From contig BBDJ01000011.1 in assembly GCA_001312325.1 (NCBI GenBank), forward strand, positions 62,001-126,000: 64,000 nt of DNA, written 5' to 3'. This document shows positions 59,878 through 64,000 of this stretch, piece by piece; positions within the stretch are counted from its first letter, which is position 1, and every line of letters begins with the position of its first letter. Made by a program: the position numbers and the translations under genes. The notes below the pieces were generated by a model. That model saw only the letters and a program-made list of their open reading frames with translations. It had not been told where the DNA came from and did no database searches. Origin of the DNA: Lysinibacillus pakistanensis (lineage in GTDB: Bacteria; Bacillota; Bacilli; Bacillales_A; Planococcaceae).

Positions 59878-60660
59878 TTATCCCATAATATTATAGCCAG
59901 CGTCGATGTAAATTGTTTCGCCTGTAACGCCTCGAGATAGGTGAGAAAGCATCACAATTGTCATATCTGCTACTTCGTCTTGCTGAACATTACGCTTTAA
60001 TGGAGCTGTTTCTTCGATTTTGTGTAAAATTGTGTTGAAGGAAGGAACGCCTTTTGCTGCAAGTGTACGAATCGCTCCAGCTGAAATCGCATTGACACGA
60101 ATATTATCCTTCCCGATATCTGCAGCAAGGTAGCGCATAGAAGCCTCTAATGCTGCTTTCGCTACACCCATTACATTGTAACCGTCAAGCACACGCTCTG
60201 CGCCTAAATAGCTCATAGTTACTATTGAACCGCCTTCAGTCATATAAGGATGTGCCGCTTTTGCTGCTGAGATAAGGGAATACGCACTAGTATCTTGTGC
60301 AAATGCATAGCCATCGCGAGTTGTCTCTAAGAAACGGTTGTGTAAATCTTCTGCATTGGCAAACGCTACAGAGTGTACAATACCATGAATAATACCTACT
60401 TTTGAACCGATTTCATCAAAGGCAGCCTTTGTGCTGTCATCGCTGTTCACGTCACATTGCACAATCAATGAATTAGATTGTCCGATATTTTCTAATTGCT
60501 TTTGTAATTTTTTTAATGAACGTTCTTGGCGATAGGTGAAAATAACATTTGCGCCGACATCAAATAAACGTTTTGCGATGCCCCAAGCAATACTCCGATC
60601 ATTTGCCACACCCATTACCACAATATTTTTATCTTTTAATTGTAATAAATTATCCATCAT
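59878..60660 (-). CDS. fabI: Enoyl-[acyl-carrier-protein] reductase FabI
   Basis: Intact, 260 residues. Short-chain dehydrogenase fold with the FabI cofactor motif VVMGVANDRSIAWGIAK, and SYLGAERVLDGYNVMGVAKAALE with the catalytic Tyr-x6-Lys arrangement. Reduces enoyl-ACP in the last step of fatty-acid elongation; target of triclosan in other species. Monocistronic, with a FapR-type operator over its promoter. Confidence 0.95.
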   Translation of the reverse strand: MMDNLLQLKDKNIVVMGVANDRSIAWGIAKRLFDVGANVIFTYRQERSLKKLQKQLENIGQSNSLIVQCDVNSDDSTKAAFDEIGSKVGIIHGIVHSVAFANAEDLHNRFLETTRDGYAFAQDTSAYSLISAAKAAHPYMTEGGSIVTMSYLGAERVLDGYNVMGVAKAALEASMRYLAADIGKDNIRVNAISAGAIRTLAAKGVPSFNTILHKIEETAPLKRNVQQDEVADMTIVMLSHLSRGVTGETIYIDAGYNIMG

Positions 60661-60694
60661 TTATACGAACCCCTTTATGAAATAATATCTGTTA

Positions 60695-60741
60695 TTAGTA
60701 CCAACTACTAAAATCTTATCATACATAAAAAATGGTTGCAA
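60695..60741 (-). promoter_or_regulatory. fabI promoter with FapR-type operator
   Basis: On the minus strand TTGCAA (60741-60736), 17 bases, TAAGAT (60718-60713). Directly downstream is the palindrome TTAGTA-N5-TACTAA at 60695-60711, matching the FapR operator type that controls fabI and other lipid genes through malonyl-CoA. Confidence 0.8.
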
Positions 60742-60865
60742 TAACAAGATGACAGGGGGCCACAATTTTAAAAAAACGGTACAAAAAAATCATCTCTAGT
60801 TTATGTAGAGACGAATCCAATTGCATGCATTATGAAGATTTTTATATAAATCTAAGGCATTTAAA

Positions 60866-60898
60866 ATAAGAAGGCACCCAGCTTTGGATGCCTTCAAC
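60866..60898 (-). terminator. Terminator of the ferredoxin gene
   Basis: GAAGGCACCC/GGATGCCTTC hairpin eight bases beyond the ferredoxin stop, minus-strand T-rich tail. Confidence 0.75.
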
Positions 60899-60905
60899 GT
60901 TTCAT

Positions 60906-61169
<264 letters not shown>

Positions 61170-61261
61170 TTACAATGTTCCTACAAAGCTTCATTCTCAT
61201 TTTAAAGATGTTTATCTGACATTTCAACATAAATACTATGAAATTGGAGGAATTTGCGTCT

Positions 61262-62288
61262 ATGTTTCATCAAATTCTATTGCAAATCTTTCAAAAGCTC
61301 AATAACGAGAGAACAATTTCTGCTGCTTACCATATATTAAGAGGAAAGCGCTCAGGTCAGACGATACAAGACATTGGGCTATTTCAGCTACATCCTTACT
61401 TTGGATTATTAGCAAAGCTACCGAGACCAACATTTGATAATGCTGTAAAGTTATTTTCGCAATATAGTTGGTTAGATATACAGGAATCTGGTCACTATTC
61501 CCTGAAAAAGCTCGGTTTACAGCGAGCAGAGCAAACGCCTGCTTTTTTTATTTGATGGATGGCATTATCGAGGAAATGAACATATTTTTTTTGCAAGATT
61601 GTCTTTGATTGTACAAAGCCTCTCTTATCAAAATGCTGGAGTACGTTCTTTTTCTCCAATCAGTAGAGATGTAACGATTCAGTCATGGGTTCGCTCATTT
61701 TTACTAAAGCATAATTATCAGGATCGGCATTTACAGGAACAATTATTAGTAGAATGCGAAAGAGCGCTTGCAGAATTGCCCCAAGCAGATACCAATAAAC
61801 AGCTTGTCCTTTATCGATTAAGCGGTCAGAATTTACCAGGATGGACGTGGCAGCAGCTTGCTAGTGAGCGTAAGGAAGTCGTTTTAGATAGTCAATTGGC
61901 ATTTATTGAACTTCTACATACATTATTAAATGAAGTACATCAAAAGGGGTATCCTTTGCTTAGTGAAATTGCAGAGGGATTAAGGGTAAAGGCATTAATC
62001 ACCGATTCTGCACAACAAACAGCATATTTATATGAGCAGGGCTATTCAATTGAGCAAATTGTGCAAATAAGAAAGCTTAAACAAAGTACCATTGAGGATC
62101 ATTTAGTAGAATTAGCCATGTATGAACCGAACTTTTCGATTGGTTCTTTCGTCTCTTATGAGGAAGCAGAAAAGGTTTGGCAAGCCTCGAAACAATATCA
62201 AACGAAGAAGTTAAAAACATTGCATGAAGTAGTTGAAGGCATGAGTTATTTCCAATTAAAACTTATCCTTGCGAAAGGAGAAGTGTAG
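61262..62288 (+). CDS. ypbB: YpbB-like helix-turn-helix protein (frameshifted)
   Basis: ATG 61262; MFHQILLQIFQKLNNERTISAAYHILRGKRSGQTIQD is typical of YpbB, the partner gene of recS. Removing one T from 61543-61549 joins LFDGWHYRGNEH. The C-terminus has a helix-turn-helix-type repeat (YEQGYSIEQIVQIRKLKQSTIEDHLVELAMYE) related to the RQC-associated domain. About 340 residues. Stop abuts the recQ start. Probably assists RecQ-type helicase function. Confidence 0.8.
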
Positions 62289-63734
62289 ATGGAGCTTGAA
62301 CAAGCATTAGCGAAATATTTTGGGTATACAACATTCCGTCCCGGACAAAAGGAGGTCATTGAAGCGATTCTGCAAGAAAAAGATGTAATCGCTTTGTTGC
62401 CAACTGGAATGGGGAAGTCATTATGCTATCAATTATCGGGCTATATTTTGCAAAAACCAGTACTTATTGTTTCTCCCTTGCTTTCGTTAATGCAAGATCA
62501 GGTTGAGGAGCTAAAACGTTTTGGAGAAAAGAGAGTTGTTGCCCTAAATTCTTTTTTTAACCATCACTGAAAAACGGTATGCCCTGCATTTTTTAGAGCA
62601 ATATCGTTTTATTTTTACTTCACCAGAAATGCTGCTTCAGCCGCAAGTGCAGGAAAAGCTTTCGCAAATAAAGCTAGGTCTTATTGTTGTAGACGAAGCA
62701 CATTGTATTTCGCAATGGGGATTTGATTTTCGACCGGATTATTTACGGATTGGTCAATGGTTTTCTCAGGTAAATCGCCCCCCGGTTTTAGCCCTGTCGG
62801 CAACTGCAACTGAAAAGGTCGTTAAGGATATATCTAAAACATTGTCGTTAATTAACCCGTTTGAATTTATGTACGATGTAGATCGCCCCAATATTCATTT
62901 AGGGCGTGTTACCTTTGAAGATAAAGCGGATAAAGCGCAGTGGATATTGCAGCATATAAAAAAAACAGCAGGACCAGGTATCTTATATCTGTCCTCAAGG
63001 AAGCGTGCAGAACAATACTGTGAGGTGCTGATTCAAGCAGGTATTCGCACAGCAGCTTATCATGCTGGCTACGGTGCAGAGGATCGTCAGTTTATCCAGC
63101 AACAATTTATTGATGGTGAACTTGATTGGATAGTGGCGACAAATGCCTTTGGGATGGGGATTAATAAACAAGATATTCGACAGATTATTCATGAAACGAT
63201 GCCTGCGAATGTAGAGAATTATATGCAGGAAATAGGTCGAGCAGGCCGCGATGGTCAGCCAGCGATTGCCATTTTACTGTATAGTGAAGGTGACGAGGAG
63301 CTTGCGAAATTTGTTGTAACAGGAGATTTACCGACTTCTGGTCATGTCGAACGCTATCAAGAATTACTAAATCAACGTTTACAACCATCCCAAATGCTGA
63401 AAAATGGGGAGCTAAGTGAAACGGCCTTTCGTGTGCTAAATTTTTGGTTACAACAAGAAAGTGTGGAACAGGTAAAGGCACGATTAACTCAATTGGCATT
63501 AGAAAAATACAGGGCTGTCGATGAAATGAAAAAAAATTACTCAGACAAAAGACTGTATTCGCGCACAACTAGTCGGGTATTTTGGGCAAAAATTGCAGAA
63601 AAAAACCGGAAAACTGTTGTGAAAATTGTGGAATCCATTATGATGAAATCAATAAAGTACGCTTGGAGGAAGAAAGAAAAATAGAAATGATTCCATGGGA
63701 AAGCCGTTTAAAGCAACTCTTAATGGGTAATTAG
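62289..63734 (+). CDS. recS: RecQ family ATP-dependent DNA helicase (RecS type; frameshifted)
   Basis: Superfamily 2 helicase. Motif 0 FGYTTFRPGQKEVI, motif I LLPTGMGKSLCYQ, motif II VVDEAHCISQWG, motif III LALSATATEKV, motif V FGMGINKQDIR, motif VI QEIGRAGRDGQ. Breaks at T run 62551-62557 and A run 63528-63535; after the latter the zinc-binding cysteines (CCENCGIHYDE) appear and the protein ends KQLLMGN at 63734. About 482 residues and no HRDC domain, so RecS type. Unwinds recombination intermediates. Confidence 0.9.
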
Positions 63735-63821
63735 GTTACAATTGACGGTCATTTACTTTTTTTCGCAAAATTCGTCATAATAGAATGATAGAAAGCGTAG
63801 TAAGGTTGGGGGAAAGTCGAA

Positions 63822-64000
63822 TGAGTAAAGAAGATTACCGCGATAAAATTGAAGAGCATCGACAATCATTTGAAAATGAGGAAAAGGATCAGCAAAATTT
63901 ATCAAGAGTTTCAAGAATGAATAAAAATGGAAGTCCTAATAAAAAGCCAAAAAAAGACAAAACGTAAAATGCCTTTAATGACGATTCTCTTTGTAATCTT
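63822..64000 (+). CDS. YpbE-like protein, N-terminal part (runs off the window, frameshifted)
   Basis: ATG 63822 about 11 bases behind GGGGGAAAG. Sequence MSKEDYRDKIEEHRQSFENEEKD then a basic region; after the A run 63950-63956 the adjacent frame continues KKTKRKMPLMTILFVI into the edge, the start of a membrane helix. Charged N-terminus, basic stretch and TM right after recS is the YpbE layout, whose C-terminal LysM domain would lie outside. Confidence 0.6.

Overview
The window looks like a low-GC Firmicute of the Bacillales, most likely Lysinibacillus or a close relative. The evidence is the AT-rich sequence with strong GGAGG ribosome sites, the fer/ypbB/recQ(recS)/ypbE-like order, a YuaF-FloT pair, FabI with a FapR-type operator, and a chromosomal Tet(L)-like pump. 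The genus is inferred from protein resemblance only. About half of the genes are split by single-base frame breaks. Nearly all of those I worked through are A or T runs of 7-8 that read correctly when one base is removed, so I give the restored gene extents and treat most breaks as probable sequencing or assembly error.

Layout. 1-8.3 kb: a truncated beta-CASP metallohydrolase, an M48 membrane protease, a YitT-family membrane protein, a MmcQ/YjbR protein, a 21-bp tandem repeat, then minus-strand GIY-YIG, DUF2087 and a LytTR/DUF3021/ABC transporter operon. 8.4-15.2 kb: an AbrB-family membrane protein, a chemoreceptor, an ABC-F ATPase preceded by a 47-codon leader ORF and terminator and overlapping an acetyltransferase gene, then two inverted copies of a structured intergenic repeat. 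15.2-23.9 kb: a 5'-nucleotidase-like enzyme divergent from phnD-phnC-phnE-phnE, a hypothetical protein, a 46-codon basic peptide convergent with a candidate ~65-nt small RNA carrying 12 nt complementary to it, an AraC regulator, a second 21-bp repeat and a small membrane protein.

24.0-51.0 kb: an accessory element with chromosomal genes on both sides. It encodes a complete non-contractile phage tail (tail tube protein, chaperone-like protein, 2.1-kb-residue-class tape measure with M23 peptidase, Dit, Tal, BppU-type fibre, second fibre), a lysis cassette (XhlA-like, holin, M23 endolysin), an HTH/zinc-ribbon candidate late activator, a DGQHR-like protein, an MrpR/YopR-like repressor and a LexA-box promoter driving small ORFs and a 3D-domain protein. 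I see no terminase, portal, capsid, replication or integrase gene. The best reading is an SOS-controlled headless tail locus, that is a candidate F-type tailocin, or else a reduced prophage.

51.1-64 kb: yuaF-floT, a Tet(L)-like efflux pump with the tet(L)-type leader peptide and SD-sequestering hairpin, a RimL-like acetyltransferase, a soluble chemoreceptor, an MFS transporter, a TauE/SafE permease, a cyclophilin lipoprotein, a stand-alone BRCT protein, fabI, ferredoxin, ypbB, recQ and the start of a ypbE-like gene running off the end.
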